From the NCBI GenBank assembly GCA_020720525.1, contig DYON01000026.1, forward strand, positions 1 to 16,418: 16,418 bases of DNA, given 5' to 3'. The first letter of the stretch is position 1, and every line of letters starts with the position of its first letter. Positions 6,350 through 14,022 of the stretch are shown here, piece by piece. The stretch is from Acetofilamentum sp. (GTDB lineage Bacteria > Bacteroidota > Bacteroidia > Bacteroidales > DTU049). The notes beneath the pieces are model-generated. The model ran no database searches and was not told the origin of the DNA. It worked only from the letters and a program-made list of their open reading frames with translations. A program made the translations under genes and the position numbers.

Positions 6350-7783
6350 CTAATCGACTACACTCACCTTAAGAGCATTTGCGCGTTCGCGTTTCCCGAT
6401 AGGCATACTAGCAGTGTGAATTAGCACATCGCCAACTACAACAATTCCTTTATTCTTCAAAATTTCAATTGTATCGGTGATACTTTGATCGGTACTTTTG
6501 TAATTATCGTAATGAAAACCGCAAATACCCCACGCCAAATTGAGCGTTCGAAGCAATTTCAGATTTTCGCTAAAGACAAATACAGGGCTTTTGGGTCGAT
6601 ACGACGAAACCCTCAAAGCCGAAGAACCCGATTGGGTCATCACAACAATACCTTTTGCATTCATGTGAGCGCTCATGCGAGTTGCAGAGTAGCATATTTC
6701 GTCCGAAACAAATGTGGGTCCGCAGCATTTCGGTTGACTTCCGCGCACATAAGGTCGAGAGTCGCGTTCAACATCGGTGATAATTTTGTTCATAGTAGCA
6801 ACGGTAAGCACAGGAAATTTACCAACACTGGTTTCGCCGCTCAGCATCACAGCATCGGCACCATCAATTACAGCATTGGCAACATCGGTAACTTCGGCTC
6901 TACTTGGCATAGAGTTTTCCATCATGCTTTCCATCATTTGTGTGGCAACAATAACAGGTTTTGCAGCGGCAATGCATTTTTGAATGATATTTTTCTGCAA
7001 AATAGGAACTTCCTGCAAAGGTATTTCAATTCCGAGGTCGCCACGGGCAATCATTATTGCATCGGCTATCCCAATGATGCTATCGATATTGGAAACAGCC
7101 TCGGGTTTTTCTATTTTAGCAATCACACGAGCCGATTTGCCCGATGCAGCAATAATATCTTTAAGCTGCTGCACATCCGACGCACGCCGCACAAACGACA
7201 AAGCCACCCAATCGACATCGAGCGAAAGAGCAAACTGTAAATCGGCCAAATCTTTTTCGGTAATAGCGGGCAAACTCACGTTGCTACCAGGCAAGTTGAA
7301 TCCTTTCTTCGATTTCAGCACACCTCCGCGAATTACTGAGGCTTCAACCTCTTTCTCGTTCAAAATAGCAAAAATTTCGACCTCCATTTTGCCATCGTCG
7401 AGCAAAATTCGCTCGCCCGGCTTTAAATCTTCCGAAAGCAATGGATAGCGTAGGGTAAAACGATCCGAATTTCCTTCAACTTCTTCGTTGGTTATCAGAA
7501 CCTTCGCACCTTCATTCAGCATAGCACCTTCGCCAGACATCAAACCCACCCGCAATTTTGGTCCTTGCAAGTCGGCCATCAACGAGATCGAAAATCCATC
7601 TTCTCTATTGAGTTGGATTACACTTTCAACAATGGCAGCCACTTGTTGATACTCGCCATGCGAAAAATTTAAACGGCAAACATCCATCCCAGCTTCGGCC
7701 AATTCTTTCAACTGAGCCGAAGAAGAACATGCTGGACCAATGGTTGCAATAATTTTTGTACGATTGAATGATACGGTTGTCAT
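6350..7783 (-). CDS. pyk: Pyruvate kinase
   Basis: Cytosolic enzyme making pyruvate and ATP from phosphoenolpyruvate and ADP; 477 residues, normal length. Landmarks: KIIATIGPA (10-18), substrate-binding R37 in CRLNFSHG, the lid (B) domain after GPKLRVG (74-80), catalytic K223 in AKIEKPEA, metal-binding MIARGDLGIEIP (244-255), TQMMESM (281-287) and DVANAVIDGADAVMLSGE (300-317). The C-terminal allosteric-type domain is present, with no extra PEP-utilising domain. At the position where K+-dependent enzymes have Glu (GPEIR) this protein has K76 (GPKLR), the marker of K+-independent pyruvate kinases such as E. coli PykA. It is convergent with the pseudo-receiver and lies downstream of a strong terminator, so it should have its own promoter, which I could not define. 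Confidence 0.96.
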   Translation of the reverse strand: MTTVSFNRTKIIATIGPACSSSAQLKELAEAGMDVCRLNFSHGEYQQVAAIVESVIQLNREDGFSISLMADLQGPKLRVGLMSGEGAMLNEGAKVLITNEEVEGNSDRFTLRYPLLSEDLKPGERILLDDGKMEVEIFAILNEKEVEASVIRGGVLKSKKGFNLPGSNVSLPAITEKDLADLQFALSLDVDWVALSFVRRASDVQQLKDIIAASGKSARVIAKIEKPEAVSNIDSIIGIADAIMIARGDLGIEIPLQEVPILQKNIIQKCIAAAKPVIVATQMMESMMENSMPSRAEVTDVANAVIDGADAVMLSGETSVGKFPVLTVATMNKIITDVERDSRPYVRGSQPKCCGPTFVSDEICYSATRMSAHMNAKGIVVMTQSGSSALRVSSYRPKSPVFVFSENLKLLRTLNLAWGICGFHYDNYKSTDQSITDTIEILKNKGIVVVGDVLIHTASMPIGKRERANALKVSVVD

Positions 7784-7809
7784 AGGATAAGAATATTATT
7801 TCGAAGATT

Positions 7810-7845
7810 AAAAAAATGTCATGCCAGCACGTTGCTGGCATGACA
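7810..7845 (-). terminator. Strong intrinsic terminator after the DUF5689 gene
   Basis: TGTCATGCCAGC (7817-7828) and GCTGGCATGACA (7834-7845) are perfect 12-bp arms around a 5-base loop. On the minus strand the hairpin is followed by seven T residues (complement of 7810-7816). It lies 21 bases after the DUF5689 stop and 26 bases before the pyruvate kinase ATG, insulating the two transcription units. Because the arms are perfect it could also belong to a dispersed palindromic repeat family. Confidence 0.88.
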
Positions 7846-7866
7846 CAAATAAGCTGTTAAAAAACG

Positions 7867-9144
7867 CTATTTCGTAACTTTAAACTCATCAATTTTCCAA
7901 GCGGAGTAGTTTCCAGATGTAGTTCCTGAACTTCTGTAGCGGAATGCAATGCGAACAGTTTGATTGATATATGAGCTCAAATTAATATCGCCACTTGCTG
8001 TATAAGTAGCACTACCATTTGGCGACCAAACTGCGGTGAGATTGGTCCAAGTTGCCACTGAAGGATCACCACTTCCAGAATAATTGGTTGAAATCATTAC
8101 TTCGATTGGCTGAGTAATACCAGCATCGGTATAGTTAGTCCAAGACTTGAATGTAAGAATCGGATTAGATACTCCACTCAAACTGATGGCAGGTGTAATC
8201 AAATAATCATCGCATGGTGCATCTGAACCACTGGCAGTAATAGCCATATCGAAGTAAGGATCGCCATTAAAAGCCCAATTTTTACTTCCTGCAGCGCTGT
8301 ATGTCAACCATCCACTTGAGATGGTAGGATCGGTGCTAAATGCCTGATAAATAACACTATTGGCATTGGGGTCGTCCCAGTTTACAATATCGTTGAGGTC
8401 GCGAATGTAGAACTGATAATCTCCGTTGAAAATACTCAGAATTCCACGAATACTACCAACGCCTTCGGGAATAATATCGGCTGCAAAACTGGCATAATTG
8501 CTTGTGCGAAGCAAAAGTTGATTACCATTTTCATCAACAATTGTACGATTTGTTGTGCCAGTTGTTTCCGAAAAAGCTAAGCCTGGCTCTAAAAAATGCA
8601 CATTGTCGATCTGAATTAGCATACTCAAATAATCGGGAGTAAGCGTAGGAATAGTAAGATTGATGGGTGTAGGAGCAACACCTGGAAGACTATCGCGGAA
8701 AATGTGGTCGTCAACCAAAATATCGGGAATACGACCTATATCGCCACCATAAATGTAGCCAAGTTGCACCAATTCGCCATAATCGCCAAGATAAAGACCG
8801 CGGCATTTTATAAATATACGCTGACCAACTTTGAATTGGGTGTACATGTCGTATCGATCGATTTTAAGCTCAATACCACCTGTAGCATCTTGAATAACAA
8901 TGGTTTTGTAAAAATTGCCGCTTTCATCGTTGGCAACAACAATACCTTGAATAATGGTATCTTCGGCAATACTATCGAGTGTGCCTTGATACGAAGCTTT
9001 TAGTTGTGCAATAGTTGTATTGCTTGTGAAATCGACTGTTGGAATAACAACATCGGGTTGGTCGAAATCTTCGTTTACGCACGAAGATAAAATTACAGCT
9101 ACAAAAGCCGTAAGAAACATCAGTTTTTTCATATATTGTTTCAT
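7867..9144 (-). CDS. DUF5689 surface lipoprotein with choice-of-anchor J-like C-terminus
   Basis: A 425-residue lipoprotein. The N-terminus has a lipobox (ILSSC, lipidated C22) followed by VNEDFD, the acidic context often seen in surface-exported Bacteroidota lipoproteins. Residues about 35-250 match DUF5689, with an OB-fold-like run: TIIQGIVVANDESGNFYKTIVIQDATGG, then VGQRIFIKCRGLYLGDYGELVQLG. Residues about 265-425 look like a choice-of-anchor J or jelly-roll module: DDYLITPAISLSG, PILTFKS, VRIAFRYRSSG and the ending AWKIDEFKV. It follows the TonB receptor gene by 18 bases and is followed by a terminator, so the two form an operon and probably one outer-membrane complex, with this protein in the place usually taken by SusD. 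A start at the in-frame ATG at 9132 (MKKLMF) is also possible. Ligand unknown. Confidence 0.85.
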   Translation of the reverse strand: MKQYMKKLMFLTAFVAVILSSCVNEDFDQPDVVIPTVDFTSNTTIAQLKASYQGTLDSIAEDTIIQGIVVANDESGNFYKTIVIQDATGGIELKIDRYDMYTQFKVGQRIFIKCRGLYLGDYGELVQLGYIYGGDIGRIPDILVDDHIFRDSLPGVAPTPINLTIPTLTPDYLSMLIQIDNVHFLEPGLAFSETTGTTNRTIVDENGNQLLLRTSNYASFAADIIPEGVGSIRGILSIFNGDYQFYIRDLNDIVNWDDPNANSVIYQAFSTDPTISSGWLTYSAAGSKNWAFNGDPYFDMAITASGSDAPCDDYLITPAISLSGVSNPILTFKSWTNYTDAGITQPIEVMISTNYSGSGDPSVATWTNLTAVWSPNGSATYTASGDINLSSYINQTVRIAFRYRSSGTTSGNYSAWKIDEFKVTK

Positions 9145-9162
9145 TTTTTTGCTTGTTGAGTG

Positions 9163-11847
9163 TTAGAAATTGAAAGTAACCATTGCCAAATAATTTCTTC
9201 CATAAGCATAATAATACTTAGGTGGAAATTTCGAAATGTCTTTGCCAGTGAAATCGAAACGCGATTGCTCGTAGCCACCAGTGATAAGACTTGTGTTGTT
9301 TAGAACATTGTTCACCATGATATTAATGGCTAAGGTTTTTCCTTTAATTCTCCACGATTTTCCAAGAGAAGCATCGATGGTGAAACCAGGATCGAGTTTC
9401 TGCTGCTTGGTAATTTCTTCAATCAGCGGATCGCCAGGGCCAAGATTTTCGATAGCAAGTTGAGTTCTGCGCTCTGGATAAAAGTCGAGATAAATTTTAT
9501 CGAAATAATTCACGTTCACATTGAAGAACCAATACTTTGGATGGTTGTATTTAAGACCACCAGTTGCAGTAATCTGAGGAGTTCCTGGAACATAGAAATA
9601 TTTGCAATAAATAAGCTCGGTAGTATCGGGTTTCGAAAGGTTATCGAACGATATGTGAGCGGTTGGTCTCGAAATATAGCGATAGTTTCCAATATTTGCT
9701 CCAGCAATCAAGCTAATGGTTTTGGTAGCTTTCACATCAACACCAACTTCAACACCCTGATGAACTTTATTCACACCCGTTAGATTCATATAAACATAGG
9801 TTTGATACTCATCGTGGTAGAAATTAAGCAAATCGGTTTCGTTGAAGAAATTGGTTTGGTAAGCTGTAACTCGACCCGAAACACGTTCGCCTTTGTAGGT
9901 GTAGGTGATATCGCCCGAAAACACCATGCTTGTTTCGAGATTTGGAACAAAGCGATTGCTAATATTGGGCGACAAGAACGAATTCGATGTCATTGGAGCA
10001 TTGGTCATCAGGGCAGTATTAATTGTAAAATAATGGTGTCCCGAATACTTATAGGTAACGCCTGCTTTAATTCCGTAGGTTAAAAAGTTTTTCACTTCCG
10101 ATTTTCCAAAAGAATTCTCTGGATAACGACCATTGCGATACAAACCATCGCGATACATTTGAGTTCCACCAACACTTCCAGCCACATAGAAATCGGCTTT
10201 GGGAGTGAAGAATTTACTTAATCCGTAAATTTTAACATTGTTAGTATGGAGGTTGTAATTGTATCCAAATTGGTCGCCAACATGAATAGCTCTATCGGGG
10301 TTGTCGAGATTATTTTGTAGGCTGGTATTATCGCCTGGAAAATCGCGCTCGGCAAACTGGTCGATATCCATCCAATACGAGCCACCCAGCAAATCGGTAA
10401 GCACTTTAAAATAGTGAGTGGTTTGAAAATTGGCTTCAACACCACCACTCAATTGCAGTTTTTCGTTGGTATTGCTAACGAACCACGAATTGAGAGCGAA
10501 GCGAGTTTCGTCTTTTCGAGCTTCTTCAATAATGTAGTTCGATTGCTTTCCTTCTAAATCGGCCAAATAATTAACATTGTATATCTTGTCCCAGTTGATC
10601 TGCCGAGCCGAAATGTTGTTGGTCCAATAATCGGTTGATAAAGCAACAATAGTTGGATCGGACTGATAGCTAGGCAAATAACGGTAATAATCGGGACGAG
10701 GATCGGGGGCCGAATACCAATTGAGACGAGTTGTTCCGAAACGACCTTTGGTAAAACCAGCTGTAGAATAGATTTTTGTTTTCTCGTTGAGAGTAAAAGT
10801 GTGGTTCAAAACCGCATAAGGCTGAAAAGTATTGCGCACTCTTGCATTGCGTACTTCGCCATTCTGATATCCCCAATTGGGGTTGTAGTAATTGTCGTCG
10901 GCCAAATCGTAAGCTTCTTGAGTAGAAGCAGCCTGCATTGCTCTGCGGTATGGCGATGCAAAAACAGTGAGTCCAAGCAAATGCTTGTCGTTAATTTTCC
11001 GTTCAACAGACCCAAAGCCAGCATAAGCATCGTACCAAGTACCAGGAACAACACCTTCGAGCGCCCAGCGTTTAGATGCCGAGAAGGCAAATGCCCAGCC
11101 ATTATTTTGCATTCCCGTTGCAAACGAATACATAATGCGGTTGTTGTAAGAGCGATTGGAATAGGCATAACTAACCTGATGCTGCTTACGAATTTGAGAA
11201 GCTGTTCCCTGAATATTGGAAGTTCCTCCAACACCACCAAACGAAAAAGGTCCTGGGGTTAAACCATCGTACGATTCACGATAACGAACCATTCTGTTCA
11301 ATCCACCATAATCGGAATACGATTGAAAGCCTGTTTCCAAATCGTTCATAGGGAAGCCATTCAAATAGGTTGAACCCGTATATGATTCATAACCTCTTGT
11401 GCGGAAGCGCATAGATCCCCAACTAAACGAAGCTAGATTCGAAAACACATCTGTTCCAGAATGCAACAAACTGTTTACACCTTGACCAGTCGATCCTTGA
11501 TCGAGTTCATTATCGTTGAGTTGAATTTCGCCAATTCCACCGTTGTCGGAACCTGTTTTGCGCGAAAGATGCACATCGGCAAATACAACTGTAGTATCGA
11601 CATTTACATTTTGCGTAAAAGTCTCAAACAAATCGGCCTCAACTGACAACGTATAGTTGCCATAAGGCAAAACAACTGTAAAAGCCCCCGCCTCGTTGGT
11701 TGTAACAACCTGATTATTAATCTTCACTGTAATGTCCGATAGTCCCTGTAGCGTAACAGCATCCTTCACGGTCCCTTTCAGTGTACCTTCTTGCGCCACC
11801 AAAAAAGCCGGCAGCAAAAGAAACAATAGATAAGTTAGAATTCGCAT
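9163..11847 (-). CDS. TonB-dependent outer-membrane receptor with carboxypeptidase-regulatory-like domain
   Basis: Outer-membrane active transporter powered by TonB-ExbBD, 894 residues from the ATG at 11847. A signal peptide (1-19, ending LVAQ) is followed by a CarboxypepD_reg-like domain (about 20-95: GTLKGTVKDAVTLQGLSDITV, TNEAGAFTVVLPYGNYTLSVEA). A plug (about 115-220) has RFRTRGYES, YLNGFPMNDLETG and GGVGGTSNIQ. The rest is a beta-barrel rich in aromatics, ending in the usual C-terminal Phe (VTFNF). No SusD homologue is present; the paired gene is a DUF5689 lipoprotein, so this belongs to the DUF5689-associated receptor type rather than a polysaccharide-utilisation SusC. An upstream in-frame TTG at 11868 was not used because it overlaps the -7 box. 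Substrate cannot be read from the sequence. Confidence 0.92.
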   Translation of the reverse strand: MRILTYLLFLLLPAFLVAQEGTLKGTVKDAVTLQGLSDITVKINNQVVTTNEAGAFTVVLPYGNYTLSVEADLFETFTQNVNVDTTVVFADVHLSRKTGSDNGGIGEIQLNDNELDQGSTGQGVNSLLHSGTDVFSNLASFSWGSMRFRTRGYESYTGSTYLNGFPMNDLETGFQSYSDYGGLNRMVRYRESYDGLTPGPFSFGGVGGTSNIQGTASQIRKQHQVSYAYSNRSYNNRIMYSFATGMQNNGWAFAFSASKRWALEGVVPGTWYDAYAGFGSVERKINDKHLLGLTVFASPYRRAMQAASTQEAYDLADDNYYNPNWGYQNGEVRNARVRNTFQPYAVLNHTFTLNEKTKIYSTAGFTKGRFGTTRLNWYSAPDPRPDYYRYLPSYQSDPTIVALSTDYWTNNISARQINWDKIYNVNYLADLEGKQSNYIIEEARKDETRFALNSWFVSNTNEKLQLSGGVEANFQTTHYFKVLTDLLGGSYWMDIDQFAERDFPGDNTSLQNNLDNPDRAIHVGDQFGYNYNLHTNNVKIYGLSKFFTPKADFYVAGSVGGTQMYRDGLYRNGRYPENSFGKSEVKNFLTYGIKAGVTYKYSGHHYFTINTALMTNAPMTSNSFLSPNISNRFVPNLETSMVFSGDITYTYKGERVSGRVTAYQTNFFNETDLLNFYHDEYQTYVYMNLTGVNKVHQGVEVGVDVKATKTISLIAGANIGNYRYISRPTAHISFDNLSKPDTTELIYCKYFYVPGTPQITATGGLKYNHPKYWFFNVNVNYFDKIYLDFYPERRTQLAIENLGPGDPLIEEITKQQKLDPGFTIDASLGKSWRIKGKTLAINIMVNNVLNNTSLITGGYEQSRFDFTGKDISKFPPKYYYAYGRNYLAMVTFNF

Positions 11848-11865
11848 ACAAAATTTATTAGCTGA

Positions 11866-11873
11866 CAAATGTA
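11866..11873 (-). promoter_or_regulatory. Candidate -7 box for the TonB receptor operon
   Basis: On the minus strand this reads TACATTTG, an exact TAnnTTTG match ending 18 bases before the ATG at 11847. The box contains the alternative TTG start codon, which argues for the downstream ATG. No well-spaced TTG -33 element is visible. Confidence 0.42.
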
Positions 11874-11970
11874 AACAAAAATGTATTTGCTGATTAATAA
11901 TTTACTGTACATTAATTGTGAAATTAACACTTGATACTGTTTTATGAATATTGAATTGCAAAATAAATCC

Positions 11971-11978
11971 GATATTTG
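11971..11978 (+). promoter_or_regulatory. Candidate -7 box for the divergent EEP gene
   Basis: GATATTTG matches seven of eight positions of TAnnTTTG and ends 17 bases before the ATG at 11996; a TTG lies 17 bases upstream, at 11951-11953. With the opposing box at 11866-11873 it makes a compact divergent control region of 148 bases between the two starts. Confidence 0.35.
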
Positions 11979-11995
11979 CATTTCAAACTACTGTT

Positions 11996-13030
11996 ATGAA
12001 AAGACTTTTTGTTGCTTCGCTCTTGTTTTTGGCTTTCTTTATGTCGAATGCTCAAGAAAAATCGTACAATATTGCCTGTGTTGCTTTCTACAACCTCGAA
12101 AATTTATTCGACACCCTCGACGATCCAATCAAAAATGAAATGGATTTTCTCCCAGGTGGTACAAACTTGTGGGATGGAAAAAAATACAAGGAAAAGTTAA
12201 TTCACATGTCCGATGTAATCTCACAGATCGGCGATGAATATGTAAAAGGCGGCCCAGTGGTGGTTGGAGTTAGCGAAGTTGAAAACATTGGTGTTTTGAA
12301 CGATTTGTGCAACACTCCTAAGCTTAAAGCTTCGGGATACGCTCCTGTTCTTATTGAAGGACCCGATGTGCGTGGTGTTGATGTTGGTCTCATTTATAGA
12401 AAAGAATTTTTCACTTTCATAAGCGCTTCGTCGCATACGTTGAAAATTGAAGGTCGCGACAATTTTTTCACCCGCGATCAGCTTTTGGTAAGTGGAATCA
12501 TTCTCGGCGACACCGTTCATTTCATCGTAAATCACTGGCCTTCGCGCCGTGGTGGCGAAAAACGCAGTGCGCCGCTTCGCGAAGCTGCAGCACGCCTCAC
12601 ACGATCGATTGTCGATTCCATTACAAATGTTTCTCCAAATGCAAAAGTATTCGTAATGGGCGACCTCAACGACAATCCGTCCGATGCAAGTTTAATGAAG
12701 CATTTGAAAGCTGCCGGAAAATTAGAACTTGCCTCCACCATGGGCTTGTTCAATCCAATGTACAAAATATTTAAAACCGACGGAAACGGTTCGGGTGCCT
12801 ACCGCGACAGCTGGCATCTGTTCGATCAGATTATTGTATCGAACGGTCTATTGGGCGACGACAAATCGACCCTCAAACTTTATCAAACTCTCATTTTCAA
12901 CCGAAATTTTTTAAAACAAAAAGAAGGAAATTTTGCTGGCTATCCCCTCCGAACATACGTTGGATCGGCTTACCAAGGTGGTTACAGCGACCACTTCCCT
13001 GTTTATATGTTCCTCATAAAGCAGAAGTAA
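11996..13030 (+). CDS. Exported endonuclease/exonuclease/phosphatase (EEP) family protein
   Basis: A 344-residue metal-dependent phosphoesterase of the DNase I-like fold with a signal peptide (1-20, MSNAQ), so it acts in the periplasm or outside. Motifs in order: FYNLENLFD (metal-site N33), GVSEVEN (metal-binding E94), GVDVGLIYRK (127-136), NHWPSRRGG (H180), MGDLNDNPSD (D223, N225), DSWHLFDQIIVS (271-282) and GGYSDHFPVY (D332, catalytic H333). All catalytic elements seem intact. The start at 11996 gives a clean signal peptide; the in-frame upstream codons do not. Family members cleave DNA, RNA, phosphoinositides or other phosphoesters, so the substrate is open. It is divergent from the TonB receptor-DUF5689 operon, which suggests joint work on an extracellular phosphoester or nucleic acid. 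Confidence 0.9.
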   Translation: MKRLFVASLLFLAFFMSNAQEKSYNIACVAFYNLENLFDTLDDPIKNEMDFLPGGTNLWDGKKYKEKLIHMSDVISQIGDEYVKGGPVVVGVSEVENIGVLNDLCNTPKLKASGYAPVLIEGPDVRGVDVGLIYRKEFFTFISASSHTLKIEGRDNFFTRDQLLVSGIILGDTVHFIVNHWPSRRGGEKRSAPLREAAARLTRSIVDSITNVSPNAKVFVMGDLNDNPSDASLMKHLKAAGKLELASTMGLFNPMYKIFKTDGNGSGAYRDSWHLFDQIIVSNGLLGDDKSTLKLYQTLIFNRNFLKQKEGNFAGYPLRTYVGSAYQGGYSDHFPVYMFLIKQK

Positions 13031-13060
13031 TACTTTTTGTGCCTAAATTCACCTCACCAC

Positions 13061-13168
13061 TGAAAACTGAATACTAAAGAAAGTCGTTGCTGTTCAACGC
13101 CTCTACAATATCTTCTCCTTCACAAGACGCAATAAATTGCGTCTCTACAATGAAAACTGAATCCTAAA
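13061..13168. repeat. Direct repeat 90 bases apart enclosing two hairpins
   Basis: An 18-base sequence at 13061-13078 (TGAAAACTGAATACTAAA) recurs at 13151-13168 with one change, exactly 90 bases later. Between the copies lie a CGTTG/CAACG hairpin (13085-13099), a perfect AGACGCAAT/ATTGCGTCT palindrome (13125-13144), and CTCTACAAT after each (13101-13109 and 13143-13151). This is the intergenic space between the EEP and nitroreductase genes, ending just before the nitroreductase ATG. It looks like a small REP-like or non-autonomous element; no coding sequence is apparent. Confidence 0.6.
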
Positions 13169-13170
13169 AA

Positions 13171-13932
13171 ATGAACGCACTCGAAAATATTCTGGCTCAC
13201 CGTAGCATTCGCAAGTACAAAGCCGATTCCATTCCCGAAAACATTCTCACTTCTATTCTCGAAGCAGGTATCCGTGCTGCAACAACGGGCAATATGCAGG
13301 TTTACAGCATTATTGCTACCCGCGACCAAGAGGTGAAAAATCAATTGTTGCCCTTGCATTTCGGACAGAAAATGATTGCCGAAGCTCCAGTAGTACTTAC
13401 TTTTTGTGCCGATTTCAACCGCTTCAACCAATGGTGCGAATTGCGAAATGCAGGTCCGGGCTACGATAATTTTCTTTCGTTTATGACCGCAGCCATCGAT
13501 GCATTACTTGTGGCGCAAAACTGTGTTGTTGCGGCCGAACATTATGGCTTGGGAACTTGTTATCTGGGAACCACTACCTACATGTCCGAAAAAATTATCG
13601 AGGTGCTCAATCTGCCCAAGGGCGTTGTTCCTATCACAACGGTCACGATTGGCTACCCCAACGAAACCCCAGGTTTAACCGACCGCCTGCCACTCGACGC
13701 TGTGGTTCACTACGACAAATACAACCATTTCGATGCAACCCGAATTGAAAGACTGTATGCCGCAAAAGAGAGCTCAGAAGAATACCAAAAATTTGTATCC
13801 GATAGTCAAGTCGATAATCTGGCGCAGGTGTTCACTCAGAAGCGATATACCAAAAAAGACAATGTAGCTTTTTCGAAATCGTTGCTGGCTGTTTTGCAAA
13901 AGCAAGGCTTCATGAATAACGACCTCGAATAA
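13171..13932 (+). CDS. NfsA/Frp-like nitroreductase family flavoprotein
   Basis: A 253-residue FMN-dependent NAD(P)H oxidoreductase, cytosolic. FMN-binding signatures are HRSIRKY (10-16, phosphate-contacting R11 and R14), TTGNMQ (38-43) and YGLGTCYLG (125-133). AAIDALLVAQNCVVAAEHYGLG is the typical central helix. The length and the tail beyond GYPNETPGLTDRLP (161-174) suit the NfsA/Frp branch rather than the short NfsB type. Such enzymes reduce nitroaromatics, quinones or flavins; the physiological substrate is unknown. No Shine-Dalgarno sequence is present; the ATG is preceded by an A-rich stretch belonging to the repeat at 13151-13168, so the repeat supplies the immediate leader. The next gene begins 90 bases on with its own -7 box. 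Confidence 0.9.
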   Translation: MNALENILAHRSIRKYKADSIPENILTSILEAGIRAATTGNMQVYSIIATRDQEVKNQLLPLHFGQKMIAEAPVVLTFCADFNRFNQWCELRNAGPGYDNFLSFMTAAIDALLVAQNCVVAAEHYGLGTCYLGTTTYMSEKIIEVLNLPKGVVPITTVTIGYPNETPGLTDRLPLDAVVHYDKYNHFDATRIERLYAAKESSEEYQKFVSDSQVDNLAQVFTQKRYTKKDNVAFSKSLLAVLQKQGFMNNDLE

Positions 13933-14005
13933 GTTAAGATAAACCTAAATAAGACTTTTAAGTGGGGAAAAGTTGGATTTTTCAAATTTTTCCATAGATA
14001 AAAGT

Positions 14006-14013
14006 TATCTTTG
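14006..14013 (+). promoter_or_regulatory. Candidate -7 box for the DUF4143 ATPase gene
   Basis: TATCTTTG matches TAnnTTTG exactly and ends only 9 bases before the ATG at 14023. A transcript starting the usual 5-7 bases downstream would be leaderless or nearly so. The best upstream TTG (13973-13975) is 30 bases away, which is too far for a normal -33 element. Confidence 0.45.
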
Positions 14014-14022
14014 TAGAAAAAA

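Noticed and set aside
6485..7240. 251-codon plus-strand open frame inside pyruvate kinase
   Set aside because: It is fully antisense to a clearly conserved enzyme and its translation has low-complexity His, Asn and Arg content with no family resemblance; a shadow frame.
9163..11847. SusC/SusD polysaccharide-utilisation locus
   Set aside because: The receptor has no SusD partner and no glycoside hydrolase or sugar regulator is in the window; the partner is a DUF5689 lipoprotein.
11848..11868. Longer TonB receptor start at TTG 11868
   Set aside because: The codon lies within the TACATTTG -7 box and would place MSANKFC before a signal peptide that is already complete from the ATG at 11847.
13061..13168. 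Possible CRISPR array from the repeated 18-mer
   Set aside because: Only two copies exist, and the intervening 72 bases contain their own palindromes; no cas genes are nearby.
13966..13993. Possible terminator after the nitroreductase gene
   Set aside because: GGAAAA/TTTTCC with an inner TTG/CAA gives a weak, interrupted AT-rich stem without a downstream U tract.
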